From contig NZ_CP130943.1 of the NCBI RefSeq assembly GCF_030656875.1, forward strand, positions 4,216,001 to 4,280,000: 64,000 nt of DNA, written 5' to 3'. Below, piece by piece: positions 37,264 through 46,138 of the stretch (position 1 is the stretch's first letter; each line of letters starts with the position of its first letter). The notes beneath the pieces are model-generated. The model made no database searches, had not been told where the DNA came from, and was given only the letters and a program-made list of their open reading frames with translations. Both the position numbers and the translations under genes were made by a program. The DNA comes from Prescottella sp. R16 (GTDB taxonomy: Bacteria > Actinomycetota > Actinomycetes > Mycobacteriales > Mycobacteriaceae).

Positions 37264-37283
37264 GACTGACAAAAGACTGACAA
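37264..37283. promoter_or_regulatory. 11-bp-period direct repeat upstream of fadE29
   Basis: GACTGACAA occurs at 37264-37272 and 37275-37283. Read on the minus strand these are two TTGTCAGTC units, 25-44 bases upstream of the fadE29 start. A one-turn period suggests a protein-binding site; a -35-like TTGTCA is contained in each unit. Confidence 0.45.
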
Positions 37284-37410
37284 TCGACACCACTGTCCGA
37301 GCGGACGACACCGGCCGTCCACCTATGTTTGGTCCGGACGCTAGCCAGCGTGCCGGACCTCCGGGGCGAACATCTCGCCCAGCGGGAACCACCCGAGACG
37401 GCCGCTCCGT

Positions 37411-38256
37411 TCAGCGCTCGGCGGGGGCTGCGAGGTCGGCCACCAGCTTGGGCGCCCAGACCACCCGGCCGAGGAACCGGTCGGACTCCGGCGCGGTGGC
37501 CAGCCAGACCGCGGCATCGGCCGGAACCGTCGCGGGCACCGAGTCGAACCCGGCGTCCTCGATCTTCTCGGTGCCGCCGCGGGCCTTGCCGGACTCGGTG
37601 ACCACGAAGCCGGGGCTGAGGTTGAACGCCCGGACACCGCGTCCGCGGTATTCGGCGTTGACCGCGCCGGCGAGGCGGCCGAACGCCGCCTTCGACGCGG
37701 CGTAGGCCACGCCCCAGCCGCCCTCGCCGGGTGCGGCCGGCGGGTCGGTGGTCGCCGACCCGGACACCAGATTGACGACGACGCCGTCACCCCTGTCGAC
37801 CATCGACGGCAGCACCCGCTGGATCAGCGCCAACTGGTGCAGGTAGTTGCCGCGCACCATCACCTCGGCATCGTCCTGCTGCAGGTCGAGGATGCGCTCC
37901 ATGTGACCGGCCGTCTGGGCGTACGCGTTGTTGACGAGGACGTCGATGCGGCCCCACTCGCGCAGGACCTCGTCGGCCGCCCCGACCACCGAGTCCCGAT
38001 CGAGCAGATCCATCCGGATCGGCAGTGCTCGCACCCCGCACCGCTCGATCTCGGCGGCCGTCGTCTCGAGGCTGCCGGGCACCGCGATGAGCGTCTCGCC
38101 CTCCGCGCGGGTGCGGGGCGTGACGGCACCCTCGCCCTCCCGGACCGTGCGTGCGGTGATCGCGACGTCGAATCCCTTGCGCGCGAATGCGAGCGCGATC
38201 TCACGCCCGATCCCCCGGCTGGCACCCGTGACGAGGACGGCCCTGCGGTCCGTCAT
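37411..38256 (-). CDS. SDR-family oxidoreductase
   Basis: A 281-aa short-chain dehydrogenase: VTGASRGIGREIA (about 9-21), NNAYAQTAGHM, catalytic Ser in NLVSGSATT and YAASK, then NLSPGFVVTESGKARGG. It is longer than classical SDRs, with an insertion around ARTVREGEGAVTPRTRAEGE that also occurs in acyl-CoA-linked SDRs. It begins one base after the stop of the FadD17-like ligase and precedes the igr-like operon by 171 bases, so it shares the ligase transcript. Confidence 0.9.
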   Translation of the reverse strand: MTDRRAVLVTGASRGIGREIALAFARKGFDVAITARTVREGEGAVTPRTRAEGETLIAVPGSLETTAAEIERCGVRALPIRMDLLDRDSVVGAADEVLREWGRIDVLVNNAYAQTAGHMERILDLQQDDAEVMVRGNYLHQLALIQRVLPSMVDRGDGVVVNLVSGSATTDPPAAPGEGGWGVAYAASKAAFGRLAGAVNAEYRGRGVRAFNLSPGFVVTESGKARGGTEKIEDAGFDSVPATVPADAAVWLATAPESDRFLGRVVWAPKLVADLAAPAER

Positions 38257-38257
38257 C

Positions 38258-39928
38258 TCAGACCCCCAGGAAACGCTGGCGTCCGAAGGAGACGAACTCG
38301 GCCTCGAGTGCCGCCTTGCTGTCGTCGGTCATCGCCACGTACACGGGCTCGCCGCGACCCTCCCAGCGGTACACCGGCTCGCCGGTGCGCCACAGCTCCG
38401 CCTGCAACTCCCGCTTGAGGACCTTGTTGGAGCCGGTCACCGGCAGATGCGTCGACACCCGCAGGAACCGCGGGGTGGCCTTGCTGCCGAGATCGTCCTG
38501 GCCGGCCAGGTACTCGGCGAACTTGTCGACGTCGAACGATTCGAGCGACGCGACCTCGACCGCCGCCATCACCTGGTCGCCGGACCGCGGATCCGGGATC
38601 GCGTACACACCGGTCGCGATGACGTCGGGGTGGCGTCGGATGACCCGCTCGATCATCAGCGCGGACGTGTTCTCACCGTCGACGCGGATCCAGTCGCCCT
38701 TGCGTCCGGCGAAGTAGATGAACCCGGCCTCGTCGATGTAACCGAGGTCGCCGGTCCAGTACCAGCCGTGCTTGATGCGGTCGGCGTCGGCGGCATCGTT
38801 CTTGTAGTAGCCCTCGAAGGCCCGCGCCCCCTCGGTGTTGATCATCTCGCCGATCGCATCGTCCGGGTTGAGGACGCGGCCGTGCTCGTCGAGGATCGCG
38901 CGGGCACACTCCTGCCGGGTCTCCGGGTTCACCACGAGAATGCCGGCATGCGCGGGACGCCCCAGCGCCCCCTCCGGGGCCTCCGGGTCGAGCTTGACCG
39001 ACCCGGCGCCCTCGGAGCTGCCGTAGCCCTCGAACAGCTCGGCACCGAAACGGCGCACGAACTCGACCTTGTCCTCGGGGGACGCCTCGGTGCCGAATGC
39101 GCGCTCGAGCCGATTGTCCTTGTCGTCGGCCTGCTCGGGCGTCGCCATCAGGTAGCCGAGCGCCTTGCCGACGTACGTGAAGAACGTGGCACCGAAGTAC
39201 TTCACGTCGGGCAGGAAGCCCGAGGCGGAGAACTTGCGGGCCTCCGGCAGGCAGACGGTGGCGCCGTTCGCGAGCGCCGGCGCCCACAGCGCCATCAACG
39301 CATTGCCGTGGAACAGCGGCATGCAGCAGTAGTCGACGTCGTCACGCTTGTGTCCGTACTTCGCGGAGTTCGAGTACGCCAGCCGGGCCAGCCGGCCCTG
39401 GCTGCACTTGACGCCCTTCGACATGCCGGTGGTGCCGGACGTGAACAGCAGCAGGAACAGGCTGAACTCGTCGATGCCGTCGGCGATCGCCGGCTCGACC
39501 CGGTGGGCGTCGATCCGCTCCCGGTAGTCGGGGGCGTCGACGAGGACGAACCGGTCCTCGGTCAGCCCCAGATCGAGGTCCTTCAGCTTCTCCATGCCCG
39601 CCGTGTCGGTGACGATCAGCTGGCAGTCGACGTACTTGATCTCGGCCTCGAGCTCGGTGGCACCGCGCGTCGGGTTGATACCGACGACCGTCGCGCCGGC
39701 CAGGGCCGCCCCGCCGAGCCAGAACAGGAAGTCCGGCACGTTCTCGAGCAGGATGCCGATGTGGAAGGGGCCGTCGACCCGCAGGGAGCGGGCCAGGTCA
39801 CCACGCGCAGCGCTCTCGCGCACCACCTCGTCCCAGGTCCAGTCCTGGTCGCGGGTGCGGAGACCGAGGTGCTGGTCACCGACGCGATCGAGCAACATCT
39901 CGGCAATCGTGGTGCGTTCCAACTTCAA
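38258..39928 (-). CDS. FadD17-like steroid acyl-CoA ligase
   Basis: A 556-aa ANL ligase. Motifs: A3 LLFTSGTTGMSKGVKCSQG, PLFHGNALMALWAPALANGA, A5 EGYGSSEGAG, A7 YWTGDLGYIDEAG, A8 GDWIRVDGEN and A10 PVTGSNKVLKRELQ. GDWIRVDGEN and KCSQ are shared with mycobacterial FadD17 and related steroid side-chain ligases (FadD19, CasG group), which activate C24-C27 steroid acids. It is divergent from another ligase (40165) and coupled with an SDR; the igr-like operon follows. A steroid side-chain acid is therefore the likely substrate. Confidence 0.9.
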   Translation of the reverse strand: MKLERTTIAEMLLDRVGDQHLGLRTRDQDWTWDEVVRESAARGDLARSLRVDGPFHIGILLENVPDFLFWLGGAALAGATVVGINPTRGATELEAEIKYVDCQLIVTDTAGMEKLKDLDLGLTEDRFVLVDAPDYRERIDAHRVEPAIADGIDEFSLFLLLFTSGTTGMSKGVKCSQGRLARLAYSNSAKYGHKRDDVDYCCMPLFHGNALMALWAPALANGATVCLPEARKFSASGFLPDVKYFGATFFTYVGKALGYLMATPEQADDKDNRLERAFGTEASPEDKVEFVRRFGAELFEGYGSSEGAGSVKLDPEAPEGALGRPAHAGILVVNPETRQECARAILDEHGRVLNPDDAIGEMINTEGARAFEGYYKNDAADADRIKHGWYWTGDLGYIDEAGFIYFAGRKGDWIRVDGENTSALMIERVIRRHPDVIATGVYAIPDPRSGDQVMAAVEVASLESFDVDKFAEYLAGQDDLGSKATPRFLRVSTHLPVTGSNKVLKRELQAELWRTGEPVYRWEGRGEPVYVAMTDDSKAALEAEFVSFGRQRFLGV

Positions 39929-40035
39929 CTCTCCTGTCGAGGCGCCGGCGGGCGCGGGCGGCGTTCTTGGCCGAAAAGTAGCCGTGCCCTGTCGCCCGGA
40001 TCACCGACAGTCTCGCTCAGTGGTAACTGTCCCCG

Positions 40036-40131
40036 CTCACGGTTCCGGACGTGAGAAATTGCCATGAGAAACCCGTCACATCCCATTTTCCCGAGCGGAA
40101 GAGCAGGGCGTTCACGAGTACGTCGGTGAAC
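40036..40131. promoter_or_regulatory. Inverted repeats between the two divergent ligase genes
   Basis: Two perfect 6-bp-arm inverted repeats lie in the 236-base divergent space: CTCACG/CGTGAG (40036-40041, 40050-40055) and GTTCAC/GTGAAC (40110-40115, 40126-40131). The second is 34 bases before the plus-strand ligase ATG. They are operator candidates and show no clear match to each other. Confidence 0.4.
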
Positions 40132-40164
40132 AGGTACGACTCCGCCTCGGAAGAAAGGCCCCTC

Positions 40165-41829
40165 ATGACTGCCCCCGCGGATCCGCAACTGCACCTGGAC
40201 CAGGTGATGTCCCGTCTGACCGGCCCCGGCGGACCGTTCGAGATCGTCGAGGAAGAGGTCCTCGGCACCCGGATGCCGGTCATGAAGAACCGGGACAAGT
40301 CGGTCGGCGACCTGCTGGCCGCGTCCGTCAAGTGGGGCGACCGCGACTACCTCGTCACCGAGGACCGCCGGGTGTCCTACGCACAGCACGCCGCCGACGC
40401 GTACGCCCTGGCTGCGGCCCTGCACGAGCGTTACGGTGTCGAAAAGGGCGACCGGGTCGCGATCCTCGCCGCCAACACCCCCGAATGGGTCACCTCGTTC
40501 TGGGCGACGCAGGCGCTCGGCGCCATCAGCGTCGGACTCAACGGCTGGTGGGTTCCCCGGGAGATCGAGTACGGCCTGCAGCACAGCACTCCCAAGGTCC
40601 TGATCGTCGACGCCAAGCGCGCGGCCGGTCTCGCCGACGTCGACACCACCGGCGTCGCGGTGCTGACCATGGAGGAAGATCTCCCCCGACTGTTCGCCGA
40701 GTTCGCCGGCGCGGACCGCCCCACCGTCGAGGTGGACGAGGACGATCCGTCCGTCATCCTCTTCACGTCCGGAACGAGCGGTCGCCCGAAGGGCGCACTG
40801 CACTCGCACCGCAACCTGCTCGCGGTCGTCGACTACCACCGCTACAACGGCGCGATCATGGCGGCGTTCACCGGCAAGCCGTTCGACCCGAACGTGCCGA
40901 CCCACATGCGCGACCTGCTCACCTCCCCGCTGTTCCACATCGCAAGCCTGCACAACCTGGCGGTCCCCCGCCTCGCGATGGGCGGCGCACTGGTCATGAA
41001 CCAGGGCTCGTTCGACGTCGACCGGATCCTCGCTCTCATCGAACGTGAGCGAGTCACCAACTGGGGTGCGGTCCCGACGATGGCTTCCCGCCTGCTCGAG
41101 CACGGCAACCTCGGCAAGTACGACCTGTCGTCGCTGACGTCGTTCTCGCTCGCGTCGGCACCGTCGTCGATCGCGTTCAAGGACCGGCTGCGCGAACAGG
41201 TTCCGTTCGCCCGCAACGCTCTGGTCGACAGCTACGGGCTCACCGAGTGCAGCACCGCGATCGCGGTGGCCACCTCGGCCGAACTCGAGGAGTTCCCGGG
41301 CACGCTGGGTCGGCCGATCATCATGGTGAGCATGGAGATCCGGGATCCGTTCGGCGAGTGGCTGCCCGACGGCATGGAGGGCGAGGTGTGTGTGCGCAGC
41401 CCGTTCGTCATGCTCGGCTACTGGAACGACCCCGACGCGACCGCCGCGTCGATCACCCCGGACCGCTGGCTGCGGACCGGCGACTTCGGTGTCGTCGAGA
41501 ACGGCCGCCTGCGCCTCACCGGGCGTCGCTCCGACCTGATCCTGCGCGGCGGCGAGAACGTCTACCCCACCGAGATCGAGCAGACCCTCGACGAGCACCC
41601 GGCCGTGCAGGAGTGCGCCGTCATCGGAGCCCCGCACCCCGACCTGGGCCAGGAGGTGTCCGCGGTGGTCGTCGTCGCCGAGGGACATACCGTCACCGAA
41701 GAGGAGCTGCGCGAGTACGCGAGCGAGCGCCTGTCGTACTACAAGGTGCCCACCAAGTGGCGTATCACCTCCGACCTGTTGCCGCGCAACGCAACCGGAA
41801 AGATGATCCGCAAGCAGATCCACGTCTGA
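40165..41829 (+). CDS. AMP-dependent acyl-CoA synthetase
   Basis: A 554-aa ANL ligase: A3 [20 protein letters not shown]5 [12 protein letters not shown]7 LRTGDFG, A8 [19 protein letters not shown]10 [12 protein letters not shown] with the catalytic Lys. It is clearly paralogous to the ligase at 17628-19277 through FEIVEE, GAVPTM and [15 protein letters not shown] blocks. ATG 40165 has AAGAAAGG upstream. It leads a plus-strand group with SnoaL, LLM and AraC genes, the stop overlapping the next ATG by one base (TGATG). The acid it activates is unknown. Confidence 0.93.
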   Translation: MTAPADPQLHLDQVMSRLTGPGGPFEIVEEEVLGTRMPVMKNRDKSVGDLLAASVKWGDRDYLVTEDRRVSYAQHAADAYALAAALHERYGVEKGDRVAILAANTPEWVTSFWATQALGAISVGLNGWWVPREIEYGLQHSTPKVLIVDAKRAAGLADVDTTGVAVLTMEEDLPRLFAEFAGADRPTVEVDEDDPSVILFTSGTSGRPKGALHSHRNLLAVVDYHRYNGAIMAAFTGKPFDPNVPTHMRDLLTSPLFHIASLHNLAVPRLAMGGALVMNQGSFDVDRILALIERERVTNWGAVPTMASRLLEHGNLGKYDLSSLTSFSLASAPSSIAFKDRLREQVPFARNALVDSYGLTECSTAIAVATSAELEEFPGTLGRPIIMVSMEIRDPFGEWLPDGMEGEVCVRSPFVMLGYWNDPDATAASITPDRWLRTGDFGVVENGRLRLTGRRSDLILRGGENVYPTEIEQTLDEHPAVQECAVIGAPHPDLGQEVSAVVVVAEGHTVTEEELREYASERLSYYKVPTKWRITSDLLPRNATGKMIRKQIHV

Positions 41830-42311
41830 TGCCGACCTGGACCGTCGAACGGCTCGCCGCTGTGGAGGCGATCCGCGACCTCGCGCACCGGTACACGCAC
41901 CTCGTCGACGAGGGGCGCCTGGAGGAGGTCGGGGAACTCTTCTCCCGCGCGGTGTACGGGCAGTGCGACGGTTCCGGCACGCCGGTGGGGTCGGTGCACG
42001 ACTCCGACCCCGCCGGCGTGCTCGAGGCGTGCCGAAACTTCATCCGGATGCACGGCACCCCACCCCGGCCGCGCACCAAGCACGTCGTCACCAACCTGCG
42101 GGTGGATGTCGCCGACGACCACCGCACCGCGACGTCGCTGTCGTACTTCACGGTGCTCCAGCAAACCGAACACCTTCCACTGCAACCGATCCTGTCCGGA
42201 CGCTACTTCGACGCGTTCACCCTGATCGACGACGAGTGGACATTCACGCAGCGACTCACCTGCATCGATCTCGTCGGGGACCTGAGCGAACACGCCGCAC
42301 GCGCACTGTAG
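41829..42311 (+). CDS. SnoaL-like (NTF2-fold) protein
   Basis: A 160-aa single-domain protein of the SnoaL_4 type: an N-terminal helix pair (AIRDLAHRYTHLVDEGRLEE) followed by a curved sheet (TKHVVTNLRVDV, SLSYFTVLQQ, SGRYFDAFTLIDDEWTFTQR). Relatives are cyclases, isomerases, dehydratases or dioxygenase small subunits; Asp/His residues that could act lie in LVDEGR and TKHVV. The start overlaps the ligase stop (TGATG), so it acts with that ligase. A role on a polar CoA thioester or released acid is inference. Confidence 0.85.
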   Translation: MPTWTVERLAAVEAIRDLAHRYTHLVDEGRLEEVGELFSRAVYGQCDGSGTPVGSVHDSDPAGVLEACRNFIRMHGTPPRPRTKHVVTNLRVDVADDHRTATSLSYFTVLQQTEHLPLQPILSGRYFDAFTLIDDEWTFTQRLTCIDLVGDLSEHAARAL

Positions 42312-42320
42312 AGGAGCATC

Positions 42321-43229
42321 ATGCAGGTCGGACTGAACATCCTGGGAGCGGAACGCCTGTACGACGGCCGGATCCGGCCGGTGCTCGACCTGGCCGCGGC
42401 AGCCGACCGCGCCGGCATCGACATGATCTCCACCGGCGACCACCTCGGATTCGATGCGTCCGCGCACGCCGAACGTGTTCGCGAGCACGGCTTCCCGTTC
42501 CCGATCGACCACGACTGGTACGAGCCGATCGCCCTGCTGTCGTCGGTGGCGGCCGTGACCGAGCGAGTACTGCTGAACGTGTCCGTCCTCATCGCGACAC
42601 TGCGGCCCCCACTGCTGCTGGCCAAGCAGATAGCGACCCTCGACCGACTGTCCGACGGCCGCGCCGCGATCGGCATGGGCGTCGGCTGGCAGGAAGCCGA
42701 ATACACCGCAACCGGCATGCCGTGGGACGCCCGGTTCGGCCGGATGGAGGACACCGTTCGCGCCTGCCGGGAACTGTGGACGTCCGCGCCGGCCTCCTTC
42801 ACCGGGCGCGACTTCGCGTTCGACGACTTCCATTCCTTCCCGCACCCGGTCCGGGACCGGGTGCCGGTGATCTTCGGATTCGCCCCCAGTCCACGCAATT
42901 TCGCACGCATCGCCCGCGTCGGTGACGGTTGGACCGTCAACCCCGCCGACATGGCGTCCTTCACCGACAGTGTCGCGCTGCTGCACCGCACGTTCGAGGA
43001 ACACGACCGCGACCCGCATTCCGCGATCGTCCAAGTGTCCGTCGCGCCCGAACGTCGCGACGACGGCACCGTCGACTACGCCGCGACCGCCGGCAGGGCG
43101 CACGCCTGGCACCAAGCCGGCGCGACCGTAACCGTCTTCCGGCCCGCCACGTTCTGCACAGCGGGAGAAGAGGTTCCGCAGCTGATCGACTGGGCGGTAG
43201 AACTGAAGTCCACGATGCAGCACAGCTGA
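42321..43229 (+). CDS. LLM-class (luciferase-like) F420/FMN oxidoreductase
   Basis: A 302-aa bacterial-luciferase-fold protein. The motifs MISTGDHLGF, NVSVLIATLRPPLLLAKQIATLDRLSDGR and GMGVGWQEAEYTATG match LLM-class oxidoreductases, many of which use F420 in actinobacteria. FARIARVGDGWTVNPADM is the usual flavin-side strand. It lies nine bases after the SnoaL gene, with GAGGAG before the ATG, and 11 bases before another SnoaL gene, making a tight operon. Possible roles are hydride transfer or oxygenation of a cyclic substrate. Confidence 0.9.
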   Translation: MQVGLNILGAERLYDGRIRPVLDLAAAADRAGIDMISTGDHLGFDASAHAERVREHGFPFPIDHDWYEPIALLSSVAAVTERVLLNVSVLIATLRPPLLLAKQIATLDRLSDGRAAIGMGVGWQEAEYTATGMPWDARFGRMEDTVRACRELWTSAPASFTGRDFAFDDFHSFPHPVRDRVPVIFGFAPSPRNFARIARVGDGWTVNPADMASFTDSVALLHRTFEEHDRDPHSAIVQVSVAPERRDDGTVDYAATAGRAHAWHQAGATVTVFRPATFCTAGEEVPQLIDWAVELKSTMQHS

Positions 43230-43240
43230 GGGGGCATATC

Positions 43241-43759
43241 ATGGCGTCGAATGCACAGGCACTCGCCGACCTGATCGACAAACAGGCCATCCACGAGGTG
43301 GTGCTGCGCTACTGCCGCGGCATCGACCGCCTCGACTTCGACCTGGTCCGGAGTGTCTACCACCCCGGCGCCATCGACCACCACACCGGATTCGACGGCA
43401 GCATCGACGAATTCGTGACATGGGTGGAGCCGAAGCTGCGGGCCATCGGCGGCACGATGCACCACATCGGCAACCATCTGATCGAACTGCACGGTGACGT
43501 CGCGATCAGCGAGGCGTACTCGACGGCCGCACACTGGGGTGGCGGCGACGGCATCGGAATGGTCAACTTCACCAGCGGATGCCGCTACGTCGACCGTATG
43601 GAACGACGCGACGGGGTCTGGAAGATCGCCGAACGATGGGCGGTCCGCGAATGGACCCGCTCCGACGCCGGACGCCTCACCCTCCCCGAGAGCGACGGCC
43701 CGCGCGGCCGCCGCGACGGCACCGACCCTCTCGACACCCTGCGGGCCGTTCTGGGCTGA
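43241..43759 (+). CDS. SnoaL-like (NTF2-fold) protein
   Basis: A 172-aa SnoaL_4 protein: DKQAIHEVVLRYCRGIDRLD, VYHPGAIDHHTGFDGSID, GGTMHHIGNHLIEL and TSGCRYVDRMERRDGVWKIA. The HH-containing DHHTGF and TMHHIGNH segments could form an acid/base site. The start ATG 43241 has GAGGGG. It is 11 bases downstream of the LLM gene and belongs to the same operon. Its N-terminal half resembles the double SnoaL protein at 59695-60588 more than the SnoaL gene at 41829. Confidence 0.88.
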   Translation: MASNAQALADLIDKQAIHEVVLRYCRGIDRLDFDLVRSVYHPGAIDHHTGFDGSIDEFVTWVEPKLRAIGGTMHHIGNHLIELHGDVAISEAYSTAAHWGGGDGIGMVNFTSGCRYVDRMERRDGVWKIAERWAVREWTRSDAGRLTLPESDGPRGRRDGTDPLDTLRAVLG

Positions 43760-43791
43760 CCGCCGGGGCCCACCCGTGCTGCACTGGGGGC

Positions 43792-44517
43792 GTGTACCGC
43801 GAGGAAGCATCCCGGAGCGTCCCCGGCGCGGTCGTGTGGCGCACCGTCCGCGCCGCCGACGGGTCGGTGCTGCCCGACGGATGCACGGACCTGGTGTGGC
43901 GGGACGGCGTCGTGGTGGTCGCCGGACCGGACACGGAGCCGTTCACTGTCCCCGCGTCATCCGAAATGGCTGTGGGGCTACGTTTTCCACCGGGGCTGCT
44001 CCCCCACCTGCTCGGCGTGCCGGCATCGGACCTGCAGAATCTGCGGGTGCCGCTCGACGACGTCGTCGGCCGACGCGCAGCACCCCTCCGCGGTATCGAT
44101 CCCGGCGACGCCGCCGATGCGTTCGAGGCGTTCGGATGCGCACTCCTCGCCGGATCCGGCATGCCGGATCCGGCGGTGACCGCGACCGCACGACTCCTCG
44201 CCGCCGGCGCCACCGTCACCGTCGTCGCCGACACCACCGGCCTGTCCCCACGAACCCTGCACCGGCTCTCGGCCCGGCACTTCGGTTACGGGCCGAAGAC
44301 CCTGTCGTCGATCCTGCGGCTGCAGCGTGCCCTCGCCCTCGCCGGCCGCGGACTGCCGTCCGTGGACGTGGCCACCGCCTGCGGATACGTCGACCAGGCG
44401 CACCTCATCCGCGAATCCCGACGCATCACCGGGCTACCGTTCGGTGAACTGCGTCAGGATCCGAGCGGCGCGAACAGGTCGACACCGTTACCGTCCGGGT
44501 CGACGACCGTCGCATAA
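43792..44517 (+). CDS. AraC-family regulator
   Basis: A 241-aa protein with an N-terminal cupin-like sensor of the DUF6597 type (SVLPDGCTDLVWRDGVVVV) and a C-terminal AraC double helix-turn-helix (VVADTTGLSPRTLHRLSARH and VDVATACGYVDQAHLIRESR). GTG 43792 follows GGGGGC; the upstream frame overlaps the SnoaL gene and is rejected. The last 64 bases overlap the convergent VOC gene; the final 20 residues (after GELRQDP) lie outside the AraC fold and look like a read-through extension. It probably regulates the preceding operon. Confidence 0.88.
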   Translation: MYREEASRSVPGAVVWRTVRAADGSVLPDGCTDLVWRDGVVVVAGPDTEPFTVPASSEMAVGLRFPPGLLPHLLGVPASDLQNLRVPLDDVVGRRAAPLRGIDPGDAADAFEAFGCALLAGSGMPDPAVTATARLLAAGATVTVVADTTGLSPRTLHRLSARHFGYGPKTLSSILRLQRALALAGRGLPSVDVATACGYVDQAHLIRESRRITGLPFGELRQDPSGANRSTPLPSGSTTVA

Positions 44518-44843
44518 CGCTGCCCCCACGGCGCGTCGAACGGCTCCGTCACGGAATGTCCGGCGTCGGCGAACCGGGACCACACCGCATCCACCTCCGC
44601 CGGATCGGCGCACGCGAACGCCAACGCGACACGGGCGTCGCCCGTCGGCGGCGTGTACGGGCCGCCGAACGACTCGACCGTTGCAACCGTGTCCCACATG
44701 ATCCGAATCCCACCGGCCACCGCTTCGACGTGCGGCTGCGACTCGGCGCCGTCCGGGATGTCCAGGCCGAGAAGACGATAGAAGCGAAGAGAGGCTGCAA
44801 GATCGGTGGTGACCAGGCCGATCGCATTCAACTGGGGAGTCAT
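44454..44843 (-). CDS. VOC-superfamily (glyoxalase/bleomycin-resistance fold) protein
   Basis: A 129-aa single VOC module: LNAIGLVTTDLAASLRFYRLLG, AFACADPAEVDAVWSRFADAGH and the terminal DPDGNGVDLFAPLG strand. Metal ligands of true glyoxalases are not clearly conserved (the first strand has GLV rather than an H-start), so it may be a binding protein or antibiotic-resistance-type member. Only a weak ribosome site precedes ATG 44843. It overlaps the end of the AraC gene by 64 bases in convergent orientation. Confidence 0.85.
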   Translation of the reverse strand: MTPQLNAIGLVTTDLAASLRFYRLLGLDIPDGAESQPHVEAVAGGIRIMWDTVATVESFGGPYTPPTGDARVALAFACADPAEVDAVWSRFADAGHSVTEPFDAPWGQRYATVVDPDGNGVDLFAPLGS

Positions 44844-44890
44844 GACGCCCACGCTAGCGGCACCCCGCGCCCGCCGATTGGATATTTCGG

Positions 44891-45832
44891 TCACTCGGCG
44901 GCGGCAGGGGCCAGCACCCCCGACAGCAGCGGCACCGGTGCAGCGAACCCCATCTCGTCGAAGGCGACGAGCACAGCCTGCGAGACGAAACGCTCCACAG
45001 CCCACTGGTGGCCCGGCTTGACCTGCACCGTCAGGCGGAGAGTGACGGCCTCCGGGGTCACCTTGCTGACGCCGGCCAACTCGGGCGCCTCGAGCACCGA
45101 CTCCGCGATCGCGTCCTTCCCGGCGGCGTCGAGCGCGGCCCGCAACGCCACCTCCGCAGCCCGCGTCACCGGCGTCGTATGCGCGATCGGCAACTCGACC
45201 ACACCGACCGCATGCCCCTGACTCATGTTGCCGACGCGGGCGATCTCCCCGTTACGGCAGTACCAGAGCGTGCCGCCGAGATCGCGGATCGTCGTCACCC
45301 GCAACCCGACGGTCTCCACCGTGCCGACCGCGTCACCGACATCGATGATGTCCCCCACCCCGTACTGGTCCTCGAGCAACATGAACATGCCGGTCAGGAA
45401 GTCGCGCACCAGATTCTGCGCGCCGAAACCCAATGCCACACCGACCACACCGGCCGACGCCACCAACGGCGCCACATTCACACTGAACACCGTCAGGATC
45501 TGCAGCACACACCATGTCAGCGTCACGATCGACACCGCCGACTTGAGCACCGATCCGATCGTCCGCGCCCGCTGCGCCCGCCGCTGCGCGGCGATGTCGT
45601 CCCGCACCCCGGCAGGAAGGCGTTCCTTGAGCGGTTTGAGCAGCCGCGGCTCACCACCCGGGCGGTCCCGGGTGGCCCGATCGATGATCCGGTGCAACAC
45701 GAAACGCAGGACGAGAGCGACCACGACATAGACCGCGATCACGATGGGCCGCTCGATCAACCACGTTCGCGCACCGTCGGACAATTCGAGTGCAGTGGTT
45801 TCGTACATCATCCGTGCCGACCATACGGACAT
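44891..45832 (-). CDS. MscS-family mechanosensitive channel
   Basis: A 313-aa membrane protein with an N-terminal helix (IVIAVYVVVALVLRFVLH, about 30-47), a second helix (AVSIVTLTWCVLQILTVF) and the pore helix region PLVASAGVVGVALGFGAQNL typical of MscS TM3. The beta domain follows (VGDIIDVGDAVGTVETVGLR, then RNGEIARVGNMSQG). It opens under membrane tension to release solutes. The start is uncertain between ATG 45832 and the ATG pair at 45811/45808; no strong ribosome site is visible. Confidence 0.92.
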   Translation of the reverse strand: MSVWSARMMYETTALELSDGARTWLIERPIVIAVYVVVALVLRFVLHRIIDRATRDRPGGEPRLLKPLKERLPAGVRDDIAAQRRAQRARTIGSVLKSAVSIVTLTWCVLQILTVFSVNVAPLVASAGVVGVALGFGAQNLVRDFLTGMFMLLEDQYGVGDIIDVGDAVGTVETVGLRVTTIRDLGGTLWYCRNGEIARVGNMSQGHAVGVVELPIAHTTPVTRAAEVALRAALDAAGKDAIAESVLEAPELAGVSKVTPEAVTLRLTVQVKPGHQWAVERFVSQAVLVAFDEMGFAAPVPLLSGVLAPAAAE

Positions 45833-45977
45833 TCACCGAATCCGGCACAGCATCGGTCGGGCGTCGGGGTCCGGGCGAAGACAGGGTGAATTCCCGGCAT
45901 TCCACACCCCTTACCGCGTGCCGTCAGGTTTCATCCGTCCGAACTCCCCGATCGACACACGAAAGGAAACCCTCCCC

Positions 45978-46133
45978 ATGATCGACATCCCCGGCATGAT
46001 CGCCGTCTTCGTCCAACCCCTGTTCACCGGCAGTCTCGGCAGCTCGTCCGGCAGCCTCGGCAGTCTCGGCAGCACCTCCACCGGCAGCTTCGGCAGCTCC
46101 TACGGCAGCATCGTCGACGCACCGGGTAGCTGA
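45978..46133 (+). CDS. 51-aa Gly/Ser-rich peptide
   Basis: A small open frame from ATG 45978, preceded by AAAGGAAAC. A hydrophobic N-terminus (MIDIPGMIAVFVQPLF) is followed by repeats of the form GSLGSS/GSLGS/GSFGSS and ends VDAPGS. The N-terminal segment lacks a charged n-region, so it is not a classical signal peptide but could associate with the membrane or envelope. It is followed seven bases later by a copy of the dispersed palindrome, which fits a real transcription unit. SxGS repeats also occur after the signal peptide of the mycolyltransferase at 60922. Function unknown. Confidence 0.6.
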   Translation: MIDIPGMIAVFVQPLFTGSLGSSSGSLGSLGSTSTGSFGSSYGSIVDAPGS

Positions 46134-46138
46134 CCCCC

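Noticed and set aside
37928..40054. 708-aa plus-strand open frame opposite the FadD17-like ligase
   Set aside because: Low-complexity, Arg/Val/Asp-rich translation with no motif; it is the antisense frame of two well-supported genes with complete ANL and SDR motifs.
39925..41823. 632-aa minus-strand open frame opposite the plus-strand ligase
   Set aside because: Antisense of a ligase with all adenylation motifs; no domain is recognisable and GC-driven long frames are common here.
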